From Rhabdaerophilum sp. SD176 (lineage in GTDB: Bacteria > Pseudomonadota > Alphaproteobacteria > Rhizobiales > Beijerinckiaceae): a DNA stretch of 64,000 bases. Position 1 is the first letter of the stretch. The number at the start of each line of letters is the position of its first letter. A program made the translations under genes and the position numbers. This document shows, one piece after another, positions 17,346 through 27,165 of this stretch. The notes below the pieces were generated by a model, which was given only the letters and a program-made list of their open reading frames with translations, was not told the origin of the DNA and made no database searches. The stretch covers positions 62,001 to 126,000 of the forward strand of contig NZ_JARJNS010000004.1 in assembly GCF_030143245.1 (NCBI RefSeq), in the 5' to 3' direction.

Positions 17346-19961
17346 TCATGAGAGTGTGCGTTCGAGAATGTCACCCAGATCGCGGGAAAGGTTGGCCTTG
17401 CCGGCGAGCGTCCGCAGCACCGAGCCGGCCTTTTCCCGCCGGCCGCTCTCGAGATTGCGCCAGGTGCGGAACGCGGTCGCCATGCGCGCCGCGATCTGCG
17501 GGTTCCGCGCATCCAGCGCGTCGATGATTTCAGCCACCAGCTGGTAGCCGCTGCCATCGGCCGCATGGAAGCCGCGCAGGTTGCCGTTGGCAAAGGTCGC
17601 AATCAGCGACCGTGCCCGGTTCGGGTTGGCAAGCGTGAATTTCGGATGGGCCGTCAGCGCGCGGACGCGCGCCACGGAGCCCGACCCTGGCACGCGGGCC
17701 TGCAGGGCGAACCACATGTCGAGAATAAGGGCATCCGCGCCATAGGCCTTCTCGAACGCAGCCAGAGCCGCTTCGCGTTCCGGCCCCTCGCAAGGCAGCA
17801 AGGCTGTCAGCGCAGCGACGCGGTCCGTCATGTTGTTGGCCTGCTCGTACTGGCCGAGGGCGACCCGGGCGCCACCCTCCGGATCGGCCGCCACGATATA
17901 ACGCAGGAGTTGCGCCCGCAGCGCCCGCCGGCCGGCACTTGTCCCGTCCGGGCTGAACGGCACCGGTTGCGACAGCGTGTCATAGGCCCGCGAGGCTGGC
18001 TCGCGCACCAGCCGGCCCATGGCGCGTCGGAGATGGTCGATGGCCAACCCGATCGCCTCCGGGTCGATCTCGGTCGCGATCTCGCGCGCCAGGTCGCCTT
18101 CCGTCGGCAGGCCGATGGCAAGGGCGGCGAAGGCCGGATCCTGCTGGCTGCCGGCGATCAGGCTCGCCACCGCCTCGGCCAGCCGGGTGCTGTCGAGCGG
18201 AGCCTTGCCCTCGCCAATGGCCCGGACGGACCGCGTGAGGAGATCGGTCGCCGCATCCTGCAGGGCCTGCCAGCGGTTGAATGGATCGACATCATGCCGG
18301 GCCAGGGTGAGAAGATCGCCCTCCTTGCGGTCGATGACGACCTTGACCGGCGCCGAAAAGCCCCGGAACAGCGAGGGAATCGGCCTCTGGGTCAGTCCGG
18401 TGAAGCTGCGGCTTCCGGTCTCGCCTTCGAGCACGAACAATTCGTCCGGCGCCAGCTCGGTGCCATCCTCGCCGATCAGCCCGAGCCGGATCGGAATGAC
18501 CTGCGGATGTTTTTCGGGCTGGCCCGGGGTCGGCCGCGTTTCCTGCCGGAAATGCAGCGTGTAGCGGCCGGTCTCCGGATTGTGGTTGCTGGTCACGGTG
18601 ACGACGGGCGTGCCCGCCTGATCATACCAGCGCATGAAGGGCGCAAAATCCCGGCCGGAGACATCGGCGAAGCACTGGATGAACTGCTCGACAACCGCCG
18701 CCTCGCCGTCATGGCGCTCGAAATAGAGATCCATCCCGGCCCGGAAGGCTTCCGGCCCGATCAGCAGGCGGATCATCTGGATCAGCTCGGAACCCTTGTT
18801 ATAGACCGTCGCTGTGTAGAAGTTGTTGATTTCCTTGTAGGTCTGCGGGCGGACAGGGTGGGCCAGCGGCCCGGCATCCTCGACGAACTGCGCAGCGCGG
18901 AGCGTCTGGACATTGGCGATCCGCTCCACCGGCCGCGAGCGTTCATCCGAGGAGAATTCCTGATCCCGGAAAACGGTGAGCCCTTCTTTCAGGCAGAGCT
19001 GGAACCAGTCCCGGCAGGTGATCCGGTTGCCTGTCCAGTTATGGAAATACTCATGGGCAACGATCGCTTCGATATTGTGGTAATCCTGATCCGTCGCCGT
19101 TTCCGGAGAGGCCAGGATGTAGCGGTCATTGAAGATGTTGAGGCCCTTGTTCTCCATCGCGCCCATGTTGAAATCGGACACGGCGACAATGTTGAACAGG
19201 TCGAGATCATATTCCCGACCGAAGGCCTGCTCGTCCCATCGCATGGAGCGGATCAGCGCATCCATCGCATAGGCCGCGCGCTCGGCCTTGCCCTTCTCGA
19301 CATAGACGTTGAGCGTGACCTTGCGGCCGGAAGGGGTGAGATGGCTCCCCGTAAAGGCATCGAGATCACCCGCGACCAGCGCGAAAAGGTAGCAGGGCTT
19401 CTTGTGGGGGTCGTCCCAGACGGCGTAATGCCGGCCGGTCCCGGTGATCTCACCGGATTCGACCGGATTGCCGTTCGAGAGCAGCAGCGGCGCCTCGGCC
19501 TTTTCGGCCTCCATCCGCACGCGCCAGGTCGACATCACGTCCGGCCGGTCAAGGAAATACGAGATCCGGCGGAAGCCATCCGCCTCGCATTGCGTGCAAT
19601 AGACGCCGTTGGAGCGGTAGAGCCCCATGAGTTTGGTATTGGCGGCCGGGTTGATCTCGGTCTCGACCGTCAGGGTGAACCGGTCGCCGAGCCCGTCGAT
19701 GCTCAGGCTGTCCCGCGTGGCATTGTAGGCCTGTGCGGGCACCGGCGCGCCATCCACTGCGAGGCCGGTCAATGTCAGGTCATCGCCGTCGAGAACCAGG
19801 CTGGCATCGGGGCGCCCGGCCGGGTTCCGGCGCATCGCGAGGCGGGAGGTTACCATCGTCCGCTCCGGCTGGAGCCTGAAATCGAGATCGACATGGTCGA
19901 TCAGGAAATCCGGCACGCGGTAATCGGTGAGGCGGATGATGGGTGGCGTTTCGGTACGCAT
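17346..19961 (-). CDS. pepN: Aminopeptidase N
   Basis: A zinc M1-family aminopeptidase of 871 residues that removes N-terminal amino acids from peptides in the cytoplasm. The exopeptidase motif GAMEN is at 267-271, the zinc-binding HEYFH at 303-307 and the third ligand Glu326 is in LKEGLTVF. The domain order (beta N-domain, thermolysin-like catalytic domain, Ig-like domain, helical C-domain) and length match the E. coli PepN type. There is no signal peptide. The gene precedes the kinase in the same direction but is separated by 300 AT-rich bases, so they are probably independent units. Confidence 0.95.
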   Translation of the reverse strand: MRTETPPIIRLTDYRVPDFLIDHVDLDFRLQPERTMVTSRLAMRRNPAGRPDASLVLDGDDLTLTGLAVDGAPVPAQAYNATRDSLSIDGLGDRFTLTVETEINPAANTKLMGLYRSNGVYCTQCEADGFRRISYFLDRPDVMSTWRVRMEAEKAEAPLLLSNGNPVESGEITGTGRHYAVWDDPHKKPCYLFALVAGDLDAFTGSHLTPSGRKVTLNVYVEKGKAERAAYAMDALIRSMRWDEQAFGREYDLDLFNIVAVSDFNMGAMENKGLNIFNDRYILASPETATDQDYHNIEAIVAHEYFHNWTGNRITCRDWFQLCLKEGLTVFRDQEFSSDERSRPVERIANVQTLRAAQFVEDAGPLAHPVRPQTYKEINNFYTATVYNKGSELIQMIRLLIGPEAFRAGMDLYFERHDGEAAVVEQFIQCFADVSGRDFAPFMRWYDQAGTPVVTVTSNHNPETGRYTLHFRQETRPTPGQPEKHPQVIPIRLGLIGEDGTELAPDELFVLEGETGSRSFTGLTQRPIPSLFRGFSAPVKVVIDRKEGDLLTLARHDVDPFNRWQALQDAATDLLTRSVRAIGEGKAPLDSTRLAEAVASLIAGSQQDPAFAALAIGLPTEGDLAREIATEIDPEAIGLAIDHLRRAMGRLVREPASRAYDTLSQPVPFSPDGTSAGRRALRAQLLRYIVAADPEGGARVALGQYEQANNMTDRVAALTALLPCEGPEREAALAAFEKAYGADALILDMWFALQARVPGSGSVARVRALTAHPKFTLANPNRARSLIATFANGNLRGFHAADGSGYQLVAEIIDALDARNPQIAARMATAFRTWRNLESGRREKAGSVLRTLAGKANLSRDLGDILERTLS

Positions 19962-20040
19962 GGGACCCCCGGCACGTCTGCAAGAAAAAGCGGCCCGCCA
20001 TTCCGGGAAGAACGACAGGACAGGGTGTCGCAGGCTAGGC

Positions 20041-21231
20041 TCAGTTGAGCCCGTGTCTAGCGCAATGGTGTCGCAGGGCGAGCATCGTCACGAGGGCCAG
20101 CCCGGCCGTCGCCAGCATCAGGTCGACGAGCATCGCAGCGCCCAGCCTGTCGAGCAGGAAGCCTCCGAGAATTGGCGCCACGGCCCCGGCCGCGTTCTGC
20201 GAGACGGTGATCCGGTTCAGGCGCTCGCCATAGCCCCGTGACCCGAAGATCGCCAGCGTCAGGCCCCCCCGCGCGATTGTCAACAGCCCGTTCGAGATGC
20301 CGTAGAAGACGGCGAAGGCGAGGCCAATGGGGATGCTCCCCTGGGCCTGGATGAGGAAGAGGAACGAGACCGGCAGGAACGCGGCAGAGACAAAGGCTGT
20401 CCACATGATGCTGAAGCGCGGCGCCAGCAGCGCCTCGCCCATCCGGCCCGCGACCTGGAACACGCCGACCATGCTGCCAACGAGCACCGCCGCCGTGGCG
20501 GCGAAGCCCAGGCCCTCCAGCAGGGGAAAGACCAGAAGGGACCACGAATTGAAGATCAGGCCATTCATCGCCAGCATCGCGGCGAAAAGTACGAAAGCGA
20601 GCGGAAAGGCCGCGGCGGGGATTCCGGCTTCCACCGGGTCGGCGGCTGGCACATGGGCGGTTTTGCCGGCCCTTCCGGGAAGGAGGGTGAGGTGGATCGG
20701 CAGGCAGATCGCGAGGTTCAGCCCGGCGAAGAACAGGATGATCGTCCGCCAGTCGAGGAACGACATCAGCCAGGCCGTGAAGGGCCAGAACAAGGTCGAG
20801 GCCAGCCCGCCCATGAAGGTGAGGTAGGAAATGGCGCGCCGCGCCTGCGTTCCGGACATCTGTGTCAGGGCCGTGAAGGCGGCGGAGTAGAGCGTCATCG
20901 GCGAGCCGATCCCGATGATCGCCCAGCCGAGATAATAGCTGAGCAGCCCCTTTGAGTAGGCCAGCACCACAAGACCTGTCGCCATGATCACCGTGCCGGT
21001 CGCCATGACGATCCGCGAGCCGGCCTTGTCCTGCCACCGGCCGATGCGGGGGCCTATCAGGGCCGCAGCGCCCAGGGTAAGTGATGTCCCGCCCAGAACC
21101 CAAGCGGTGGACATGCCGAGCGAGGCGCCGATCTCGCCGCTCAGCAACGACAGGAGATAATAGGTCGTTCCCCAGCCGATGATCTGGCTGACCCCAAGGC
21201 CAAGGATGGTCCGCCGCACGGCCGGCGGCAT
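20041..21231 (-). CDS. MFS transporter
   Basis: A 396-residue major facilitator with about 12 hydrophobic segments. The N-terminal part holds GWGTTYYLLSLL in helix 1 and GPRIGRWQDKAGSR after helix 2, a variant of the MFS loop motif. Substrate is not identifiable; resemblance is to the broad oxalate/monocarboxylate-type MFS group. The frame is open to 21324, but that upstream end lies inside the terminator hairpin of the tctC transcript, so the ATG at 21231 is preferred. The gene follows the terminator and is therefore probably transcribed separately from tctBAC. Confidence 0.8.
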   Translation of the reverse strand: MPPAVRRTILGLGVSQIIGWGTTYYLLSLLSGEIGASLGMSTAWVLGGTSLTLGAAALIGPRIGRWQDKAGSRIVMATGTVIMATGLVVLAYSKGLLSYYLGWAIIGIGSPMTLYSAAFTALTQMSGTQARRAISYLTFMGGLASTLFWPFTAWLMSFLDWRTIILFFAGLNLAICLPIHLTLLPGRAGKTAHVPAADPVEAGIPAAAFPLAFVLFAAMLAMNGLIFNSWSLLVFPLLEGLGFAATAAVLVGSMVGVFQVAGRMGEALLAPRFSIMWTAFVSAAFLPVSFLFLIQAQGSIPIGLAFAVFYGISNGLLTIARGGLTLAIFGSRGYGERLNRITVSQNAAGAVAPILGGFLLDRLGAAMLVDLMLATAGLALVTMLALRHHCARHGLN

Positions 21232-21299
21232 CGGCGGAGAAGAGGGCACGCGGGAAGGCCTGAAGAAAGGGCGACCCAGGATGAGTCGCGTTGAATAGA

Positions 21300-21326
21300 G
21301 AATGCCGCCGGAAACCGGCGGCATTC
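21300..21326 (-). terminator. Hairpin terminator after tctC
   Basis: A perfect 12-base stem (GAATGCCGCCGG / CCGGCGGCATTC) with a three-base loop, 34 bases past the tctC stop on the minus strand and followed by TCTATT. The T tract is poor, but position and stem strength fit an end for the tctBAC transcript. Confidence 0.7.
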
Positions 21327-21360
21327 AAGACTGATCCTGAGATGGATCGATCAATATTTC

Positions 21361-22347
21361 TTATTGCTTGACCTTCGCCTTCAGCAGCGGGATCCAGCGG
21401 TCATTCTCCGACTTGACCAAAGCGGCAAGGGCGGCCGGCGAGGCGCCCTTCGCATCCGGCACCACGCCGCCGAGATCCTCGAGCTTCTTCTTCGTGGCCG
21501 GATCGGTAACGGCCTTGGTCAGCGCATCGCTGAGCTTGGCGACGACATCGGCCGGCGTGCCCTTCGGCGCGAACACGGCGTTCCAGGCCGAAACCTCGAA
21601 GGCCGGCAGCCCGGCTTCCTTGGTGGTCGGAACATCCGGCAGCGAGGGCGAGCGCGCCTGCGTGGCGATCGCCAGAGCCTTGATGGTGCCACCCTTGACC
21701 TGGCTGCTGACCGAGACGATCTGGTCGCACATGTAATCAACCTTGCCCGAGATCAGATCGGTCAAAGCCGGGCCGGTGCCGCGATAGGGAATCGTGTTCG
21801 GGTTGATCTTCATCATCTCGTGCAGCAGCACGCAGGTGATATGCGAAACCGAGCCCGAGCCCGCATTCGCGTTGTTGATGGTCTTCTCGTTCTTCTGGGC
21901 GTAGGCGATGAATTCCTGCAGGGTCTTGAACGGCAGGTCCTTGCGCGCGACGATCACGATCGGCGTGCCGGCAGCGAGGCCGATCGGCGCGAAATCCGTC
22001 TGAGGATTGTAGGCGATATTCGGATAGAGGCCCGGCGCCGCACCATGCGTGCCCATATGGCCCATGGCGATCGTGTAGCCATCCGGAGCCGACTTGGCCG
22101 CGCGCGTGATGCCGGTGGTGCCGCCGGCACCGGCGACATTCTCGATGATCACCGGCTGGCCGAGCGTCTTGGACATGTTCTCGCCGACAATGCGGGCCAC
22201 CACATCCGTCGGGCCGCCGGCCGCGAACGGAACGATCATGGTGATCGGCTTGGTTGGATATTGCGCCTGCGCCGAGCCGGCTCCGAGCGCGAGGATCGCC
22301 CCGATAGCCGCTGCTGCGGTCAGGCCTTGGCGTTTGGTCATAGTCAT
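21361..22347 (-). CDS. tctC: Tripartite tricarboxylate transporter substrate-binding protein
   Basis: A periplasmic solute receptor of the Bug/TctC family (328 residues). A signal peptide ending in AQA-QYPTKP is clear, and the mature protein shows family motifs: PITMIVPFAAGGPTD, AKSAPDGYT and LPDVPTTKEAGLP. These receptors deliver carboxylates such as citrate or related small molecules to the TctAB permease; the ligand cannot be told here. The ATG at 22347 is preceded by GGGAGAG; the frame is open further to 22461 but lacks support. It lies last in the order tctB-tctA-tctC, 123 bases after tctA. Confidence 0.9.
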   Translation of the reverse strand: MTMTKRQGLTAAAAIGAILALGAGSAQAQYPTKPITMIVPFAAGGPTDVVARIVGENMSKTLGQPVIIENVAGAGGTTGITRAAKSAPDGYTIAMGHMGTHGAAPGLYPNIAYNPQTDFAPIGLAAGTPIVIVARKDLPFKTLQEFIAYAQKNEKTINNANAGSGSVSHITCVLLHEMMKINPNTIPYRGTGPALTDLISGKVDYMCDQIVSVSSQVKGGTIKALAIATQARSPSLPDVPTTKEAGLPAFEVSAWNAVFAPKGTPADVVAKLSDALTKAVTDPATKKKLEDLGGVVPDAKGASPAALAALVKSENDRWIPLLKAKVKQ

Positions 22348-22470
22348 CTGGTCACTCTCCCTTGGTTCCAGTCTTGGTCTTGACATCCGGCCCCTCAAGC
22401 TGGTGCAGGGGGCCGGTTTGTCCAGCATGCCCGTTGCCGCAACCATTTCCGGCTGCCGCACCGGTCTCTG

Positions 22471-23979
22471 TCACTCGACGAACACTTCGTCGCGCTTGCG
22501 GCGGATCGATGGCAGCAGGGCCACGATCAGCAGGATGATCGACACGATCATCAGAGTCGCCGAAATCGGGTGCTTGTCGAAATCGAAGAAGGTCATCGCA
22601 TCCCCGCGCGACAGCAGCATCGCCTGCCGGAGCTTCTCTTCCATGATCTTGCCGAGCACGAAGGCGACGAGCATCGGCGCCGGTTCGAAGCCCAGCTTGA
22701 GCAGAAGATAGCCGACAAGCCCGAAGAAGGCGGTCAGCACCACATCGAAGGGCTGGTTGTTGATGGAATAGACCCCGATGGCGCAGAAGATCAGGATGGC
22801 CGGAAACAGCATCCGGTAGGGCACGCGGAGCAGACGCACCCAGAGGCCGACCATGGGCAGGTTGATGATGACGAGCATCAGGTTGCCCAGCCACATCGAG
22901 GCAATCATGCCCCAGAACAGGTCCGGCTGCTTGGTCATGATCTGCGGGCCCGGCACGATGCCGTGGATCGTCATCGCCCCGACCATGATGGCCATGACCG
23001 CATTCGGCGGGATGCCGAGCGTCAGGAGCGGGATGAACGAGGTCTGGGCCGCAGCATTGTTGGCGCTTTCGGGGCCGGCAACGCCGCAGATCGCGCCCTT
23101 GCCGAATTCCTGCGGATTCTTCGAGATCTTCTTTTCGAGCGTGTAGGCGCCGAACGCCGCCAGCACCGCGCCGCCTCCGGGCAGGATGCCAAGGACCGAA
23201 CCGAGGAGGGTGCCGCGCGCCACGGCCGGCGCTGCTTCCTTCAGGTCTGCCCGTGTCGGCATGAGGTTGGTGATCTTCTGTTCGACGACATCACGGCTCT
23301 GTTTCTGCTCGAGGTTGCGCAGGATTTCCGCGAAGCCGAACACGCCCATGGCCAGCGTGACGAACTCGATCCCGTCCGCCAGGGGCAGGAGGCCGAATGT
23401 CATCCGCTGCTCGCCGGTTTCCAGGTCTGTGCCGATCGTTGACAGCAAAAGGCCGAGGAAGATCATCGTGATCGCCTTCAGCACGGAGCCGGAAGCCAGC
23501 ACCACCGCGCAGACAAGGCCCAGCACCATCAGTGCGCAGTAATCTGCCGGTCCGAAGGCCTGCGCCACCTGCGTCAGCGGCTTGCCCAGCGCGGCGACGA
23601 GAAGAGTGCCGAACGTGCCCGCAACGAAGGAGCCGAGCGCAGCAATGGCCAAAGCCGCGCCGGCGCGGCCTTTCTTGGCCATCTGGTGTCCGTCGAGCGC
23701 GGTCACGACCGAGGAGGATTCCCCGGGCAGGTTGACGAGGATCGCCGTGGTCGAACCGCCATATTGCGCGCCGTAATAAATGCCGGCCAGCATGATGAGC
23801 GCGCCGGTCGGATCGAGCTTGTAGGTGATCGGCAGCAGCATCGCGATCGTGGCGATGGGGCCGATTCCTGGCAGAACCCCGATCAGGGTGCCGACAAGGG
23901 CACCGATCAGGCAGAGCATCAGGTTGGTCGGCGTCGCGGCAATCGAGAAGCCGTAAGCGAGGTTGCTGAGAAGATCCAT
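22471..23979 (-). CDS. tctA: Tripartite tricarboxylate transporter large permease
   Basis: The large (about 12-helix) membrane subunit of a TTT-family secondary transporter, 502 residues. Family signatures include [12 protein letters not shown] near residue 30, [20 protein letters not shown] (68-87) and a second, pseudo-symmetric [13 protein letters not shown] near 260. Energy coupling is through the ion gradient, with TctC providing high affinity. It starts seven bases after tctB on the same strand, so the two are cotranscribed. Full length. Confidence 0.93.
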   Translation of the reverse strand: MDLLSNLAYGFSIAATPTNLMLCLIGALVGTLIGVLPGIGPIATIAMLLPITYKLDPTGALIMLAGIYYGAQYGGSTTAILVNLPGESSSVVTALDGHQMAKKGRAGAALAIAALGSFVAGTFGTLLVAALGKPLTQVAQAFGPADYCALMVLGLVCAVVLASGSVLKAITMIFLGLLLSTIGTDLETGEQRMTFGLLPLADGIEFVTLAMGVFGFAEILRNLEQKQSRDVVEQKITNLMPTRADLKEAAPAVARGTLLGSVLGILPGGGAVLAAFGAYTLEKKISKNPQEFGKGAICGVAGPESANNAAAQTSFIPLLTLGIPPNAVMAIMVGAMTIHGIVPGPQIMTKQPDLFWGMIASMWLGNLMLVIINLPMVGLWVRLLRVPYRMLFPAILIFCAIGVYSINNQPFDVVLTAFFGLVGYLLLKLGFEPAPMLVAFVLGKIMEEKLRQAMLLSRGDAMTFFDFDKHPISATLMIVSIILLIVALLPSIRRKRDEVFVE

Positions 23980-23986
23980 GGACGCA

Positions 23987-24466
23987 TTACCTCAGGAAAG
24001 TCGGCCAGAGCGGGATCGGTTGCCCCAGGGCGATCGGGAACAGCATGGCACAGAAGCCGGTGATGCCGATGGCGAAGATCAGGGCTTCCTTCCAGCGGTA
24101 GCTCTCCCGAGCCGCTGCCGTGGAGATGAGCACCATCGGGATACCCGTCATCGCGAGGCCGAAGGTGCGGATCGAGAAGGCAAAGAACAGCACCGAACCC
24201 AGAATGGCAACCGGCCCCCGGATGGAGAGCTTCTCAAGGTGCGGGCCTTCCTTCATCCAGCCGATGATCGTCACGGCAAGGCCGAGGCCGATCAGGCAAT
24301 AGGCGAAGATCCGCGGTGCCGTGCCCGAGGCGAAGCCGACACGCCCCGCCGCCGGCAGGTCCTTGACCAGATACAACGCGAGCACCCCGATCAGGATCAT
24401 CGCGATCCCTCCGAGTATGTCCTGTGGCGAGCGGGCCGCCTGCTGGCGGCGAGCTTCCTGACTCAT
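23987..24466 (-). CDS. tctB: Tripartite tricarboxylate transporter small permease
   Basis: The small four-helix membrane subunit of the TTT transporter, 159 residues, with four hydrophobic segments and the typical poorly conserved sequence. The ATG at 24466 is preceded by GGGGGGA at good spacing; an open extension to 24634 runs into AT-rich DNA and is unlikely. As first gene it defines the promoter region of tctBAC in the 438-base gap upstream. Confidence 0.85.
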   Translation of the reverse strand: MSQEARRQQAARSPQDILGGIAMILIGVLALYLVKDLPAAGRVGFASGTAPRIFAYCLIGLGLAVTIIGWMKEGPHLEKLSIRGPVAILGSVLFFAFSIRTFGLAMTGIPMVLISTAAARESYRWKEALIFAIGITGFCAMLFPIALGQPIPLWPTFLR

Positions 24467-24904
24467 TGATTTCCCCCCGAATTCGTCCGGCTCTTGCGCG
24501 AGTTTTGCAACAAGCAGGGCCAGATGCAAATGCGCTGCTAATGACTTTCGTTGGCCATGTAAAGCGTTAATATATGACCAAGATAATTTTGTATTCAACA
24601 ATGAATAGGCCATATAGACCTGAAAAGAGAGCAAAAATCCTGTGTAATGTTTTCGTATTGAGATTTATACAAGACCCCGAAGAAAGGGATGAACTCGCAG
24701 AGAATGTGCCGCGCAATGCGATGCCGTGGCAATGCCATCATTTGCCACAAAATTGCCGTTTTCCGATCCTCGACGCGCTATTCCTTTATTTTGCAGCGCA
24801 GCAAAAGTCCTTTGCTCTAAACGGAATGAATAAAGCCGCATCCGAATTGCCACACCGGGCCGGTTCCGGTAGGCCGAGAGAAGGTGTTCAAGGAAAGCAG
24901 GGCG
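24467..24904. other. AT-rich divergent promoter region between tctB and the TauE-like gene
   Basis: A 438-base region without a convincing gene, clearly richer in A and T than its neighbours, especially 24560-24680 and 24770-24835. It must hold the promoters for tctBAC (minus) and the TauE-like gene (plus). A plus-strand frame from 24574 crosses it and runs out of frame into the TauE-like gene; its composition does not look coding. No regulator gene is adjacent and no clear operator repeat was found. Confidence 0.5.
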
Positions 24905-25735
24905 ATGTTTGGCATTCCCGTCTCGGATCTGTTGCCGCTGGTCGTCGCCCTTCTCGCGGCCGGCCTGTTGACCGGCCTGCTTGCCGGCATGTTCGGCGTT
25001 GGCGGCGGCGCCGTCATCGTGCCGGTGCTTTACCAGATCTTCGGGCTGCTCAACGTGCCGGAATCGGTGCGGATGCATCTCTGCGTCGGCACCTCGCTCG
25101 CCATCATCATCCCCACCTCCATCCAGTCCTTCCGGACGCATTACGGAAAGGGCAAGGTGCTGATGGATGTGCTGCGCCTCTGGGCGGTGCCGGTCGTGCT
25201 CTCGGTCATGGCCGGCGGCGTCATCGCGGCCTATGCGCCGGCCCTCGTGCTGAAGCTGGTCTTCGTGGCGGTGGCCGGCTCGAACGCGATCAAGCTGCTG
25301 TCGGGCCGCGATGACTGGCGCATCGCGCCGGATCTGCCCGGTCCGGTCGGCATGCGGGCCTATGGTGTGCTGATCGGACTGGCCTCCTCGTTGATGGGGA
25401 TCGGCGGCGGCGCCATTTCCAACATGATCCTCGCCTTGCACGGCAAGGCCATCCACAATGCGGTGGCCACGTCATCCGGCCTCGGCGTGCTGATCTCCAT
25501 CCCCGGCGCGCTGGCCTATATCTGGGCGGGCTGGCCGCATCTCGCCGAATTGCCGCCGCTTTCGCTGGGCTTCGTCTCGATCCTCGGTTTTGCCCTGATT
25601 GCGCCGACCTCCACCTTCGTCGCGCCCTATGGCGCCCGGCTCGCCCATTCCATGCCGAAGCGCCGGCTGGAGATCGCCTTCGGCGTGTTCCTCCTTCTGG
25701 TGAGCCTCCGCTTCCTTTACGGCCTGGTCGCCTGA
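24905..25735 (+). CDS. TauE/SafE family sulfite exporter-like permease
   Basis: A 276-residue inner-membrane protein with about eight hydrophobic helices in two homologous halves, each with a glycine-rich loop (FGVGGGAV near 30, GIGGGAIS near 165) that marks the TauE/SafE (DUF81) family. Members move sulfite, sulfoacetate or other small organic anions, usually outward; the substrate here is unknown. The ATG at 24905 is preferred over the GTG at 24884 because it leaves a short normal N-terminus. It diverges from tctBAC and precedes the M20 gene by 75 bases, with a hairpin between. Confidence 0.85.
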   Translation: MFGIPVSDLLPLVVALLAAGLLTGLLAGMFGVGGGAVIVPVLYQIFGLLNVPESVRMHLCVGTSLAIIIPTSIQSFRTHYGKGKVLMDVLRLWAVPVVLSVMAGGVIAAYAPALVLKLVFVAVAGSNAIKLLSGRDDWRIAPDLPGPVGMRAYGVLIGLASSLMGIGGGAISNMILALHGKAIHNAVATSSGLGVLISIPGALAYIWAGWPHLAELPPLSLGFVSILGFALIAPTSTFVAPYGARLAHSMPKRRLEIAFGVFLLLVSLRFLYGLVA

Positions 25736-25739
25736 GGCG

Positions 25740-25779
25740 CTGCCCGCCGATGGGGGGTTGAGCTTCGCCCGGCGGGCAG
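25740..25779. repeat. Inverted repeat between the TauE-like and M20 genes
   Basis: CTGCCCGCCG (25740-25749) and CGGCGGGCAG (25770-25779) are perfect complements separated by 20 bases. The structure starts four bases after the TauE-like stop and could weaken readthrough, but there is no T tract, so a full terminator is doubtful. Confidence 0.4.
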
Positions 25780-25810
25780 TATCCTGCAGGAAGCGAGGGA
25801 GTGTCGTCGC

Positions 25811-27127
25811 ATGCCGGAAAGCCCGCGCGGACCTGTGCCGCCGGAACAGATCGCCCGAATTTTCCAGCGGATCGATGCCCTGCGCGACGATCTCGTCGCC
25901 CTCACGCAGCGGTTGATCCGCTTCCCCACCATTAACCCGCCCGGCGATGCCTATGAGGCCTGCGCGCGGGATATCGGCGCCTGGCTCTCGGCCCGGGGCG
26001 CGGCGGTTTCCTATCTCCGCGGCGAGGGCGAGCCCGACGATACCGACCTCCATCCCCGCATCAACGTGATCGGACGCCTTGAGGCAACCGAGCCGGGGCC
26101 CTGCATCCATTTCAATGGCCATATCGATGTGGTCGAGCCCGGCCTCGGCTGGACCGTGCCGCCTTTCGAAGGGTTGGTGCGCGATGGCCGCGTCTATGGC
26201 CGCGGCGCCTGCGACATGAAGGGCGGCATCGCGGCGGCCATGATCGCCATCGAGGCGATCCTCGCCGAAGGCGCGCTTACCTGCGGCGCGATCGAGTTTT
26301 CCGGCACGGTCGACGAGGAATCCGGTGGCTTCGGCGGCGTCGGCATTCTCGCCCGGCGTGGCCTGTTCGACCGCAGCCGCGTCGACCATGTCATCATCCC
26401 CGAACCGCTGAACCCGGATCGCGTCTGCCTCGGCCATCGTGGCGTCTGGTGGGCCGAGATCGAGATGCGCGGCCAGATCGGTCATGGCGCGATGCCCTTT
26501 CTCGGTGTCTCCGCCATTCGCGGCATGGGCCATTTCCTGCGCCTGCTGGAGGAGGAATTGCTGCCCGCCCTTGGCACCCGCGTCACCCGGATGCCCTGCG
26601 TGCCGAAAGGGGCGCGGCAGGCAACGCTGAACCTCAATTCGATCCATGGCGGCCAGCCCGAACCCTTCCACGGCCTGCCGGCGCCGGTCGTGGCGGATCG
26701 CTGCCGCCTCGTGATCGACCGGCGCTACCTGATCGAGGAGGATCTCGACCAGGTCCGTGCCGAGATTGTCGGATTGCTCGACCGTGCCCGCGCCCGAGAG
26801 GCCGGGTTGGATTATTCGATCCGCGAGATCATGACCTTCGCCCCGACGATGACCGAGCCGGATGCGCCGCTGGTGCGCGAACTCGATCACTGGATCGAGG
26901 TCCTGTTCGGCCGCCCGGCGGAACATGTGGCCTCCCCCGGCACCTATGACCAGAAGCATATCACGCGCTTCGGCTCGGTGCGCGATTGCGTCGCCTATGG
27001 GCCGGGCATTCTCGATCTGGCCCACCAGCCGGATGAATGGGTGGGTATCGACGATATGGTCATCTCCGCCAAGGTGATGGCGGCGACCACCCTGTGTTTG
27101 TTGCACAACCGGGGGAATCCGGCCTAG
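25811..27127 (+). CDS. M20-family deacylase (ArgE/DapE-like)
   Basis: A 438-residue metal-dependent hydrolase of the ArgE/DapE/carboxypeptidase G2 group. Metal and catalytic motifs are present in order: FNGHIDVVEPG (ligand His, catalytic Asp), GRGACDMKGG (bridging Asp), TVDEESGG (catalytic Glu and ligand Glu) and the later ligand His in YDQKHITRFG. No signal peptide, so it is cytoplasmic. The exact acyl-amino-acid or peptide substrate is not predictable. Only 38 bases separate it from an oligopeptide ABC transporter operon, which suggests it processes an imported peptide or N-acyl compound. Confidence 0.85.
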   Translation: MPESPRGPVPPEQIARIFQRIDALRDDLVALTQRLIRFPTINPPGDAYEACARDIGAWLSARGAAVSYLRGEGEPDDTDLHPRINVIGRLEATEPGPCIHFNGHIDVVEPGLGWTVPPFEGLVRDGRVYGRGACDMKGGIAAAMIAIEAILAEGALTCGAIEFSGTVDEESGGFGGVGILARRGLFDRSRVDHVIIPEPLNPDRVCLGHRGVWWAEIEMRGQIGHGAMPFLGVSAIRGMGHFLRLLEEELLPALGTRVTRMPCVPKGARQATLNLNSIHGGQPEPFHGLPAPVVADRCRLVIDRRYLIEEDLDQVRAEIVGLLDRARAREAGLDYSIREIMTFAPTMTEPDAPLVRELDHWIEVLFGRPAEHVASPGTYDQKHITRFGSVRDCVAYGPGILDLAHQPDEWVGIDDMVISAKVMAATTLCLLHNRGNPA

Positions 27128-27165
27128 ATTCCCGAAAGAGCACCCGAAAGGGCAGGGGAGTGACG

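Noticed and set aside
17565-20048. 827-codon plus-strand frame opposite pepN
   Set aside because: Antisense shadow; pepN on the minus strand has all M1 motifs.
24574-25314. 246-codon plus-strand frame entering the TauE-like gene out of frame
   Set aside because: First part lies in AT-rich promoter DNA, second part is the out-of-frame shadow of the permease; no domain or ribosome site.
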